A DNA stretch of 64,000 nucleotides from Cyanodermella asteris (lineage: Eukaryota; Ascomycota; Lecanoromycetes; Ostropales; Stictidaceae): assembly GCA_900618795.1 (NCBI GenBank), contig UYJD01000004.1:1194849-1258848 (forward strand), given 5' to 3'. Position numbers and translations under genes: made by a program. The notes beneath the pieces are model-generated. The model saw only the letters and a program-made list of their open reading frames with translations, made no database searches and was not told where the DNA came from. Position 1 is the first letter of the stretch, and each line of letters begins with the position of its first letter. This document shows positions 55,125-64,000 of the stretch, in pieces.

Positions 55125-57473
55125 ATGGCATACGCTGCGAACAATACTCGCCCCGTGCCTGTACCGGGGCGTGGTGGACGTCGTGACAGCTTTGACCGAA
55201 GTCCCACGTCGTCACCCAGAAGCGCGGGCTCGTATCCAGTCATCATCCTCGACAAGAAGCCTCTCTTCGTAGGGAACACCTTCACATGCCCCAGTGCGGA
55301 CTCGAAGAAACGTGGCTGGAGATACGCCACGCAAACGCCGTTGAACAAGTCACAGGAGGAGCTGAGCAAGCTTGCGAAGCGACGTTTTAATGGTCCCAAG
55401 GACGTCACCGACGACACGCCCTTTGATAGTCTACCAGTTGAAGCTCAAGCCAGAGTGGATGACTGGGTATACGACAAGAATGAGCGAGAGAGGGATTGGG
55501 AACACTACGAATGGCAGATCGCTACGATCAAGGAGAAGACTAAGGGCGGTGGGTTGTTTGGCAATGGCCAGAAAGCTATCGACGTCATCCTCAAGCGAAC
55601 CCTCAGAGCTGATGTACGTGACGCTGCCCGCAGTCGGAAACGTAGGCCTTCAGGTGGTTTGGGTGGTCGTCCTCACAGAGCACGGTCCCTGGACAACATC
55701 CTTGGATCTCCACCAGGCGGTCGTCACCGGTCTTTCGTTACTGGACGAGGATCTGCTGATGACACGATGGGTGGCCGTCCAGTTGGAACTGGTATGGGTG
55801 GTGGACGATCAAACATGCATCACGACGCTCGGCCCGGGATGGGCGGCATTGGTGGGATGGGTATGGGTGCTGGACACATGCCTCAAGGCCCCCGACCCGG
55901 CATGAATCCCGCGATGAACGATCCTCGCGCAGGAGGATTTCAAGGTCCTCCTCCACCTCCTCAACATCATGGTGGACATCCCCATATGGGTGCTATGCCG
56001 CGTGGCGACATCCACGTTGTTGACTCTGGCAGTGAGTCGGATGATGAATTACCTGGCGCAATGCCCAATGGTCCCCGACCGAACGGCCCAATGGGACCAA
56101 TGCCTAATGCCGGCATGCCAATGGGTGGTCGACCTCCGGTGCCTGGCGCTATGCCCCGGGGATTTTCGGACGGCGTTCCTCCGCACCCTGGAGCAGGCCG
56201 TATGAACTTCAATGGCATGCAGATGCCACCAGGTATGCAGCCTGGTATGAACCCCAACGTCCCTCGCGGCCAGCCGATGGGGATGAATGTCATGAACGGA
56301 CACCCTCAGCAAGGTCCACAAGGTATGCATGGACCTGGGATGGGTGGTCATGGCCCACAAGGCGGCATGCGTCCGCCCGAAGTGCCATTTCCACCGGGTG
56401 CCGGTCCAGTGCCGAATCATATGCCAATGAATGGCAACATGAGGCAACCCATGGGCAACGGACATCCCCAAATGAAGCCTAACATGGCCAACGGCAAAGG
56501 CCAGAAGTTCGATGGTGGAAAGAAAGACAGAGGCCCCGTCGAGGTCCACCAAGTCTTCTCCGACGACGAAAGCGTCCTCACCTCCAGCAGCGGCGACTGC
56601 ACCGTCCGCACACCCATAACCTCATCCTCCTTCGGCGAAGAGGTCCCTCGCGGCCAACGCTATAAATCCTCCCACCGCCCCAGCGCCAACGGCGACGCTC
56701 GCATCTATCGCCAGCACATCCGCCGCCGTCGCTCTCCCGACCGTCGCGACCGCCGGCCCTCCGACTCCGGCTACGTCGTCATCGAGCCCAACCGTCCCAA
56801 ACTCGGACGCACCGCAACATCGCCCGTCCGCTCCAAGCCACACATGGCCGGTCCCACGGTCCCGCACCGTGGCAGCCGCGGCAGCATCGATGACGATGTG
56901 CTTTATGACCGCGACCACCGGGATAGTATGCGCCAGTACGCGGCCGAGCGCGACCGGCGCGAACGCGATATCGAGCGTATCAAGAACGAGATTCGTGCGG
57001 ATCAGCTCCGGGAGAAGGATCGACAGGTTGAAGCTGCGATCCGGGAGCGGAATGAGCGACGCCATCAAGCGCAGCTTGAGGAGATTGATCGAAAATTGAA
57101 CAGATTGGCACTCGAGGAGCGTGATGATAGGCAGGGGAATTATAATCGTGGACCTGGTGCGAGGTATGGGATCGCGAAGAGGGATTCATTCCGTGATGGA
57201 AGGGAACACCCGAGAGACCGTGATGTCCGCGATACCTTCAGAGATGGTGCGTTCAGAGACTCGCCTCGTCGAGATACATTCAGGGACAACGATCTGTTTG
57301 GGGATCTGGGCGGAAGGAGCCCGGTGGATGACGATATCAGGAGCCGGTGGTCGGATTCGCATGCACGGGGCCCGCGATATGACAGGCGGAGTCGTGATGA
57401 TGATCTCCTTAGGGAGCGGGAGCGTGACCGTGATCGGGACTATGACCGCTTTGGGCGCAATGGGCGGTTTTGA
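55125..57473 (+). CDS. Gly/Met/Pro-rich low-complexity protein with charged C-terminus
   Basis: Intronless, 782 residues. I do not recognise a named family. Residues 40-160 look ordered (YPVIILDKKPLFVGNTFTCP, ARVDDWVYDKNERERDWEHYEW, QKAIDVILKRTLRADV). About 180-460 is low-complexity Gly/Met/Pro/His (GMGGIGGMGMGAGHMPQGPR, PQHHGGHPHMG), a composition seen in RNA-binding or phase-separating proteins. A Ser/Asp patch (VFSDDESVLTSSSGD) follows, then Arg-rich sequence (HIRRRRSPDRRDRR). The final 200 residues are a charged coiled-coil (ERDRRERDIERIKNEIRADQ) and RD-repeat-rich (RDTFRDGAFRDSPRRDTFRD). A nuclear or RNA-related role is a guess from composition only. Confidence 0.75.
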   Translation: MAYAANNTRPVPVPGRGGRRDSFDRSPTSSPRSAGSYPVIILDKKPLFVGNTFTCPSADSKKRGWRYATQTPLNKSQEELSKLAKRRFNGPKDVTDDTPFDSLPVEAQARVDDWVYDKNERERDWEHYEWQIATIKEKTKGGGLFGNGQKAIDVILKRTLRADVRDAARSRKRRPSGGLGGRPHRARSLDNILGSPPGGRHRSFVTGRGSADDTMGGRPVGTGMGGGRSNMHHDARPGMGGIGGMGMGAGHMPQGPRPGMNPAMNDPRAGGFQGPPPPPQHHGGHPHMGAMPRGDIHVVDSGSESDDELPGAMPNGPRPNGPMGPMPNAGMPMGGRPPVPGAMPRGFSDGVPPHPGAGRMNFNGMQMPPGMQPGMNPNVPRGQPMGMNVMNGHPQQGPQGMHGPGMGGHGPQGGMRPPEVPFPPGAGPVPNHMPMNGNMRQPMGNGHPQMKPNMANGKGQKFDGGKKDRGPVEVHQVFSDDESVLTSSSGDCTVRTPITSSSFGEEVPRGQRYKSSHRPSANGDARIYRQHIRRRRSPDRRDRRPSDSGYVVIEPNRPKLGRTATSPVRSKPHMAGPTVPHRGSRGSIDDDVLYDRDHRDSMRQYAAERDRRERDIERIKNEIRADQLREKDRQVEAAIRERNERRHQAQLEEIDRKLNRLALEERDDRQGNYNRGPGARYGIAKRDSFRDGREHPRDRDVRDTFRDGAFRDSPRRDTFRDNDLFGDLGGRSPVDDDIRSRWSDSHARGPRYDRRSRDDDLLRERERDRDRDYDRFGRNGRF

Positions 57474-58082
57474 AGATGGACCAAAATTGAAAATGTTTGA
57501 TGCATGTTATACTTAATGAGTTGACGATTTCGGGCTTTCAGTCTTAAAATAATCAATTGCCATCCCTGAATACTCTCTCAGGCTCACCAGCATGTGACAA
57601 ACAGCAAAATTTTGCTCCTCTTGAAAGCCATGGTCCTCCACAAAGATCTCGGGAAAACAAAAAATTAAGCAGAAATGTAGCTGTAGATTGAATATCAGTC
57701 AACCCACATTTACAACAGGCTTCGAAATCCAAGCTAAGATCTAAGCTCTAACGTTGAACCGATTCTGGAGGACAAAATCAAAAGTATTACCCGAGGTCAT
57801 GATCGTTACTCGCGATTACGATAACAGGTCACAATTTGTCAGATGTGGCAAATGGTGGAGGGAAGTGCTTGGAAGCATCCAGGAAGGCGGTTACATAAGC
57901 GTTGCGGAAAGCTGCCCCGGCTTCAAGTCGAGAGGGTCGCGTGAGTTCGAGATTATATCGACCACATCCCAAGCTTCCTTCTATTGCTCAGAACACCGAA
58001 CCAAGCTCATAGTGAGCTCTCCCCTTCAACTACCAATCTCTTCAGCTCCAGAATCCAAAGCAGAGTCGTCCCCCAACTCAAA
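57474..58082. other. Intergenic region upstream of PHF5A/RDS3
   Basis: About 600 bp. A frame at 57754-58176 runs into the PHF5A first exon and intron in another phase and has no recognisable content, so I treat this as promoter and leader. Confidence 0.4.
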
Positions 58083-58478
58083 ATGTCCCGCCATCACCCG
58101 TAAGTCGCCCTCCGCATTTTACCCCGTTCTCAAGAAACCCCCCCAAGCTAACCTCTTCTCCCCCACAGCGATCTAGTAATGTGCCGCAAACAGTCCGGCA
58201 TAGCCATCGGCCGCCTCTGCGACAAATGCGACGGCAAGTGCCCCGTCTGCGACAGCTACGTCAAGCCCACCACGCTCGTGCGCATCTGCGACGAATGCAG
58301 CTTCGGAAACTACCAGAACAAGTGCGTGGTCTGCGGCGGCGAGGGGATCAGTGACGCCTTCTACTGCTTCGAGTGTACGCGGCTGGAGAAGGATCGGGAT
58401 GGGTGTCCGAAGATTATCAATTTGGGAAGTAGTCGGACGGATTTGTTTTATCAGAAGAAGAATTTTCGGAATCATTGA
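58083..58478 (+). CDS. RDS3: PHF5A/RDS3/Ini1 spliceosomal zinc-finger protein
   Basis: Exon 1 is only 17 nt (58083-58099, MSRHHP), then a 69-nt intron (GTAAGT...cccacag, with gctaac branch-like sequence) and exon 2 at 58169-58478; the product is 108 residues, the usual family length. The sequence matches the highly conserved PHF5 family throughout: [82 protein letters not shown]. Its CxxC pairs form three zinc sites in a knot fold. Known role: core SF3b component of the U2 snRNP, needed for branch-site recognition. An internal ATG at 58179 would delete the conserved HHPDL start. Confidence 0.96.
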
Positions 58479-59127
58479 AAGAGCTGGGAAGAGTTCGAGG
58501 CCTTGATATCGGAACGTCCGCTTCGCGTGTGAGGACCATGCGCATTCTCGGATGAGCTACTGTGGCTGGAGAGCTCTTTGAGGAAAGAGCTGGAAAAATG
58601 ACTTGGATCGCAACGAGCTTGGGATCGATTCGCGGACGTTCACGAGAGAAAGCGACGATGCTTCGATACAGGGGAAGATCAGCCAGAGATGTGCAGTTTC
58701 ATCCTGCATGTGATGAATGTGGGGCCCTCGACGTTCGTTTCGTGGGCCTATGTGATTGCACCTCCAGCCTGACCTGAGCGCTATGCGGCCTGCGGCGAAT
58801 GAGGGACAATGAGACCCCGACCTAGGCCAGGCCAGGGCAAGCCCTATATCGACATGGTTTCGAAAACGTCAAGCCGCGACCAAGTACCTCACCGTACAGG
58901 CGACAACATCCAGCTGCAGCTGACGGTGGGGGTCCTGCCCTGTGTGGCAGCTTACTTCATATCAGTAATCAGGTTCGCGAGATTGATTGCAAGCATTGCA
59001 ACCGGCTGCGCCTGACACAGGATCTCAGCTGCCTCTGCTCGCAGCTATATCGGTACTATCCCACAAATGCTGATGTTGTCACCCCGGGTATCGTCTTGTC
59101 TTCCTTTGCCAGCGAGCAGACACAACA
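58479..59127. other. Intergenic region between PHF5A and the O-methyltransferase relic
   Basis: About 650 bp with no recognised coding or RNA feature. Confidence 0.4.
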
Positions 59128-60325
59128 ATGACATTTCAGTCCATACAGGACCTACTGGCCCAGATTCAAACTGCGTGACCGGCCACTGAACTGGAAATAC
59201 AAGCTCTTCAGGCAGGTTGCGATCTAGTTTGCAGAAATGAAAATTTGTTCGAGGCTGCGAATTGGATTGTACATGCAGTATGCCTCCTTGATGAGATTAC
59301 CCACATGGGACGATAGGCTGACATCGTTGCCTTTCCCCGATTAAAGCCACAAGTCCTGTACTGGCAAGAGGCGCGGTCGATGTTGGGTTGTTCAAGATAT
59401 TGAGCCAACACGAAGAGGCACTTTCACCACCTGAGCTGGCAGAGAAAATCCGAATCCAAGCCCGGCCCTGTCCTGGTGAAGCGTTTTATTGGCTTTCTGG
59501 CTTCCCAGGCGGTGATGGAGCAGGGAGATATCGAAAGATATCAAGCAAATGACCTGACTCGGGCATTGGCCCGTCCTACATACGAAGGTGGGATTCACCA
59601 CAATTGAGTATTCGCGAGGCATTCCTGGAGCCCTTCTAAATCCCTGGCTATGACCAGTTATCGCAACCCAACTGACAGTGCCGACTGTCCGTTTCGGCTC
59701 ACCTTCGGTACCAAATTGCCTGCCTCGGATTGGTCCTTGCAACAGCCTGCGCTCACAGCTGCATTTGCCAAGTGGATGGAGGCAAACCAAAGGCCCGGTG
59801 AAAATTGGATGGACGCCGCGGATATACCTGATTTGCGCAAGCGTAGCACCTCTGACAACGATTCTTGTACATGTTGGTGGCAGTATCGGCCACCAATCGG
59901 TCGCCTTCAAAGAAAAGGTTCCCTGACATCCTCGGTCGAGTCATCCTTCGAGGACTCGCCGGTCCGATCAATGTCGCAGTTTTACACCCTGGCATCGAAC
60001 CACAAATCGTCGACCTCTACCAGCTTCAACAGTGCAAGACGCTCGCATCCACTATATGTGCGACATTTGGCATGAATTTCCCGATGGCAAGGCGATTAAG
60101 CTGTTGAATATCACCAGCGCTGCTCTGGGACAGGAGTCGATCATCGTCATTGATGAGATGGTATTGCCGGACGTAGGTGCACATTGGTGGGCGACATCAT
60201 AGGACGTCCATATGATGTGTGCTCTTGCTGCGATGAAGAGGATGGAGAATGAGTGGTTTGCGTTGTTGGGGAGGGCCGGTTCGAAGGCCAGGGAGTTGAG
60301 ACCTTATCAGAATGGTACGGCGTAG
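59128..60325 (+). pseudogene. Decayed secondary-metabolite-type O-methyltransferase
   Basis: Pieces of one SAM-dependent O-methyltransferase appear in order in different frames. N-terminus at 59128 (MTFQSIQDLLAQIQTA), with stops TGA 59176-59178 and TAG 59314-59316. Then GAVDVGLFKILSQHEEALSP (frame 3, from about 59358). From 59650 comes YRNPTDSADCPF with KWMEANQ and ENWMDAADI (frame 1). From about 59865 comes the SAM-binding part AVSATNRSPSKKRFPD and GRVILRGLAGPI (frame 3). From about 60049 comes IWHEFPDGKAIKLL, VIDEMVLPDVGAHWWATS, a TAG at 60200-60202, then DVHMMCALAAM (frame 2). At least three frameshifts and three in-frame stops make a functional product very unlikely. The family (plant/fungal-type O-MT) methylates hydroxyls of polyketides and similar compounds. 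Confidence 0.88.
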
Positions 60326-61083
60326 AGTGTCAGTATTGCTGTCGCGCAGGGCCATGAATAGCAGTCTAGAAAGCACCATATCGATCAATGGTCATTATGA
60401 ACACGAATTCGTCCCAATGGACCATGGCCAAGCGGACTGACGGATGTCGTGATAGGGACACTGAATCACACGCTTTCCGAAGTAGTTATTTCACATTCAT
60501 TCAAGAGATATGGAAGACGATTCCTATAAGTGATGAAAGACATGGATTGATGTTTGCCGTGGACTCATAGAGCCCCGTATAGAACAGTACAAAGTAGGCA
60601 GAAAAGTAGATGCGCATCGGCTTCTGGCAGCCTGCCGTGAGCGGTACCTCGCATCTTGTATGCTGCGACCTGTGCATCGACCTTCGTGCTTACTCGCCTC
60701 TCCGACTTTGACATCCTGGCAAACAGCGAATGCCGACAGCTCTCAGTCCTTAAAAATATGCGGCGCGTCCTATTGGACGACCTTCAGTTCCGTGGCGTGA
60801 TGAACCTCGAACCGGTGCAGATCTGCCAATGAGCCTCCACGCCATACCGGATTCATTTCCCCACGTATGTGCCAAGGGTGGTGCCACCAGCGGCTGAACA
60901 TGATCGAGCTTCGATGTGACGTCTACGACTTTTGGACCTCATCAGGATCATGGTCGGTGTGATGAGTACAAATAACTTGTGTCTGATAGGGCTGTCGCAA
61001 CTGCCGTCGGCATTTGACTTTGCAACGTGAAGTAATTCCTGACATCTTGACGAGCAGTACTTTTTGATTCAACAGCCTACAGT
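60326..61083. other. Intergenic region upstream of the RTA1-like gene
   Basis: About 760 bp between the pseudogene and the RTA1-like gene. No feature recognised beyond a presumed promoter. Confidence 0.4.
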
Positions 61084-62056
61084 ATGTCGGCTGAAGTCAG
61101 CAATGGCTATATTGGCTATGTTGACCCTAACTTCCCAAATCCAGGCACCGACGGCGATTCAAGGATCATTGTAAGTTCAAATATTACCCACCTTGTCGGA
61201 TGTTGAAAAAATTATCGAACGCTGGAAGCGCATTTACTGACAGCCTCCGATATATGGCTACACTCCATCCAAAGCCCTTGCCATCCTCGGAATCATTCTC
61301 TTCGCCCTCTCCTTCATCCTACACCTGAGTCTGCTGCTCCGCCACCGTGCAACTCTCTACTTCTCGATCCCACTTCTGTTCGGGACAGCCTTTGAAATCG
61401 TTGGCTACGTCTTCCGCCTCCTCTCCGCAACAATTTCACCATACCGAGTCTCTTTCTTCGTGGTACAATACTTCTTCATCGTTGTCGCGCCCGTCTTCTT
61501 CTCCGCAAGCATTTATGGAGTCCTCTCATCCCTGCTCCGGCGCCTCGGCCCTAGCTACTCACCCATCCTGGGACCGAAGACCATTCTGTCGGTCTTCATC
61601 ACGGCGGATGTGGTCAGCACGGTCGTTCAGATTGCGGGCGCGGCCATGATTGGTGTTGCGGAGAGCAACCGACGGGACCCCACGACGGCGAACAATATCC
61701 TCCTGGCCGGTCTGGCTGTTCAAGTTGCTAGCTTCGCTATATTCCTGGTCCTATTGGTTGTGTGGGTGGTGAAAGCAAGGGATTGGATCATGGGTGATGT
61801 TGGCGTTGGTGGGGATGAGGAGAAGCATCGGACGGCGAAGCGGCGGAGGTTGATGGTGGTCGGCTTCGTGGTAGCGAGCCTGCTGGTTTATCTGAGGACG
61901 ACATTTCGTTTGGCGGAGACGGCGGAGGGTCTGTTCAGTGAATTGCAGACAAAGGAGGGGTTCTTTGGGTGCTTAGAGTTCATGCCTGTGGTCTTGGCGG
62001 TTTGGTTGTTGGGCGTTGTCCATCCGGGCTGGTGGGTTAATGAGAGACGGATGTGA
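61084..62056 (+). CDS. RTA1-like seven-TM lipid-translocation/resistance protein
   Basis: Exons 61084-61170 and 61244-62056 (73-nt intron, GTAAGT...tgacag) give 299 residues. After a short N-terminus (MSAEVSNGYIGYVDP) the protein is almost entirely hydrophobic with about seven TM segments: ALAILGIILFALSFILHLSLLL, FSIPLLFGTAFEIVGYVFRLLS, FFVVQYFFIVVAPVFFSASIY, ILSVFITADVVSTVVQIAGAA, NILLAGLAVQVASFAIFLVLL, and two after a basic loop (EKHRTAKRRRL). The FEIVGYVFR, APVFFSASIY and LRTTFRLAE blocks are RTA1-family signatures. Family members are linked to 7-aminocholesterol resistance and sphingoid-base export. Position beside a decayed biosynthetic gene may be coincidental. Confidence 0.9.
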
Positions 62057-62364
62057 CCGACCTTCCTGACCTTTACCGTTGCCTATCTCGTGGAAATCTC
62101 CTGGGCAAGAGAAACGGAGCAGGTGGAGCTTCGCTCAATTGGTCGGTCGCGGTTGTGCTTCAAATGAGCACTGTCGTGACTTCCCTGATCCCACCTGGTC
62201 TGAAAGCACCACAAACAATGATCTGGAAGCCTCCCCATTTTCCACCATCACTTTTTGGATCCAAACCTATCGATATCAGCATAAATTCTCTCGCAGTCTG
62301 TCAGTCTATTCGCCATCTCACACCAACAAACTCAACCTCAAATCAATTATCACCAGCGATAGCG
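62057..62364. other. Intergenic region downstream of the RTA1-like gene
   Basis: About 300 bp. The reading frame of the next gene is open through much of it, with in-frame ATGs near 62164 and 62218, but the peptide is not protein-like until about 62365. Confidence 0.35.
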
Positions 62365-63162
62365 ATGGGTCTTCTAATGTGGCAGGAAGTGCGCCAGCCA
62401 GTCGACATGGCGACCTTGCAAAGAATCGTTTTGGATTATAGCGTCCAGTACCTGCAAAGTCACCCAATCCATGACGATTCTGACCACAGTTTACAGTGTC
62501 TGGTGGATTGGCTTGACCACAACCGAGTTCCCAATGATACTGAACTATGGCTTCTCCTGAAAATATTCGTGTTCCGACACCGGGTGACGAAATCCGCGAC
62601 AATGTTGGCCATAAAGCTGGGTCTTACCTTTCCCCCTTGTGATTCAGTCGACGTCAGGGCTCAACTTCGGACGCTGCCAATGGACGAGCGGGTGCTTCTT
62701 GCGAATGCAATGGGACAGCGATCGGGGTTAGATGACGTCTTCGACATTCCTCGACGAGACGAAGGAGGTCATTACATGAAACCTGCCCTGTATGTAGCAT
62801 TGGCGGCGGTGGCTGCTGGTTGGTCATGGGAGAAACTGTGCGAGGAGCTTCGCTTGCTGGATGAATCCGAAACGGACGCAGCTCGGGAGAACCCAGCTGA
62901 TAAATTTCACCTGAAGGGCCTCAACACTTCGATGGATATGCTTTTGGAAGTGGTAGAGACCGCAAGACATGAAGCTGAAGGTGCACCGGGAAGCTCAATG
63001 GCAGCAGCACGGGGGGCCCGGATGGCTATTGATATCTTCCCGCGCAGCCCAGCGCCGCAAAGATCAAGAGACGAAGGCGCGCGGTCGGTATCGGCCGACA
63101 TGAATTCTCCATCTGAGGTGCAACAGCCTGATTCGAGGCAGTGGACGTGGTCTCTTGCATAA
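62365..63162 (+). CDS. Unrecognised 265-residue soluble protein
   Basis: The frame is open from about 62053 without an ATG at its head; I chose ATG 62365 (MGLLMWQEVRQPVDMATLQR), where helical protein-like sequence begins. I recognise no family. Helical segments are TLQRIVLDYSVQYLQ, LWLLLKIFVFRHRVTKSATM, ERVLLANAMGQ, and PALYVALAAVAAGWSWEKLCEELRLL; the last is Ala-rich but followed by charged residues, so probably not a TM. The final 60 residues are disordered (SRDEGARSVSADMNSPSE). No signal peptide is seen with this start. Composition matches neighbouring genes, so it is probably real, with unknown function. Confidence 0.6.
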   Translation: MGLLMWQEVRQPVDMATLQRIVLDYSVQYLQSHPIHDDSDHSLQCLVDWLDHNRVPNDTELWLLLKIFVFRHRVTKSATMLAIKLGLTFPPCDSVDVRAQLRTLPMDERVLLANAMGQRSGLDDVFDIPRRDEGGHYMKPALYVALAAVAAGWSWEKLCEELRLLDESETDAARENPADKFHLKGLNTSMDMLLEVVETARHEAEGAPGSSMAAARGARMAIDIFPRSPAPQRSRDEGARSVSADMNSPSEVQQPDSRQWTWSLA

Positions 63163-64000
63163 AAGCTCATCTGGAGCTCTCAAGTGTTGGTGGTTCTTGA
63201 ACACGCGCTGTAGTCTCGACATGAGTGTTACCGTCGCAGAGTTCTTCAATTCCATCTTGTTTTGAGCTGTGTGGTGTCACTTTTCGTGACCGTGCTTGGT
63301 CGCTGTGAGAACCTACTTCCATCGCTGTTCGTACCCTACGCCAGATGATGACAGCCGCATAGAGCTATTCGACTGAGTTTCGCCCAATTTGCGATCGATT
63401 TGGAACAGCCATCGTTTCGATGTCGCCTCGCCTCAATAGTTGCCCCGAGCTTGCGAGCCGGACACAAACCCTTGACTGCTGAGTGAATTATTTCCTTGGT
63501 CTGACAGCGCATGATGACTGAGCAACATCGCTGCAGATCGGCCGCCCGGTGAGAATTGCGGACTGTCTACGCCACTTGGCCGCATGAAGGAGGCTGCAAG
63601 TTCTGAACGGCGACATCGTGTGAGGTTGTCTTACTTCGCGCTAGTTACTCTTCACTTGATAAGGAACGCAGCGAGTGAGTGATATCTCCGAAACTTACGT
63701 ACAGCACACGTCTCAATTGGTGGGGAAGATTTGCACGCCACAAGCTTGTGATTTTTGACGCTTTGATCCGTGTTTTTGTCAAGGTTTAATTGGACAAAGT
63801 CGGATAGATGTTGAGCCGGCTGGCTGTGGTTGCGGCCCGCGGCCGGGGTTTGCTACCACTATCCAGTTATCTGAGAGACACCTATACCCGTCTTTTGTCG
63901 AAGACACGGTGCGAAGTGGTCGCTATACGGCCTTGCCAAGTCATGGCCGCCAGCGATCATTATAAGAGATGCATTCTTGGAAGTGTAACGCGGGCACGGG
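63163..64000. other. Terminal intergenic region
   Basis: About 840 bp to the window end with no recognised feature. Confidence 0.4.

Noticed and set aside
57754-58176. 140-codon frame upstream of PHF5A
   Set aside because: Runs through the PHF5A first exon and intron in a different phase; the clear PHF5A model explains the region.

Overview
The window is nuclear DNA of a filamentous ascomycete (Pezizomycotina; a member of the Dothideomycetes is my guess, not shown by the sequence). The evidence is compact protein-coding genes on both strands, introns mostly of 48-97 nt with GTAAGT/GTGAGT-like donors and CTAAC-type branch sites, and an ascomycete gene set (RIX7, COQ2, RAD5, ELP1, COX8, PHF5A/RDS3, DENN and arrestin proteins, RTA1, P450). 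There are no operons, CRISPR arrays or prokaryotic elements. I rebuilt exon structures by hand from splice signals and reading-frame continuity.

Layout. 1-6.3 kb: RIX7 (-), flanked on both sides by degenerate 12-bp-period repeats; a CorA-like membrane protein (+) meeting COQ2 (-) tail to tail. 6.9-20.4 kb: a JmjC/zinc-finger chromatin protein (+), a seven-exon cytochrome P450 (+), a small SRPBCC-fold protein (-), a second CorA-type transporter with GQN in place of GMN (-), and the DNA-damage-tolerance factor RAD5 (-). 20.4-23.5 kb is a gene-poor stretch leading into a single-pass membrane protein (+). 26.7-33.4 kb: Elongator subunit ELP1 (-), cytochrome oxidase subunit COX8 (-) with a 33-nt exon, and an unrecognised Ser-rich protein (-) whose 348-nt intron carries a perfect 23-bp-arm palindrome. 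34.5-42.4 kb: an FHA-like/kinase protein (+) and a DENN/C1 protein (+). 42.4-48.0 kb is a gene desert with at most one doubtful secreted protein. 48.2-58.5 kb: an arrestin-like adaptor with a PPxY motif (+), a secreted FAD oxidase whose exons do not join in frame at the obvious splice sites (+), a Gly/Met/Pro-rich protein (+), and the spliceosomal protein PHF5A/RDS3 (+). 59.1-63.2 kb: a decayed O-methyltransferase pseudogene (+), an RTA1-like 7-TM protein (+), and an unrecognised 265-aa protein (+).

Most genes are unrelated housekeeping genes, so the window reads as ordinary core chromosome with a few accessory insertions (P450/SRPBCC pair, FAD oxidase, O-methyltransferase relic with RTA1). 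I did not find a convincing new multi-gene system. The most interesting local signals are the intronic palindrome, the inverted 12-bp repeats around RIX7, the O-methyltransferase relic and the frame conflict in the FAD oxidase.
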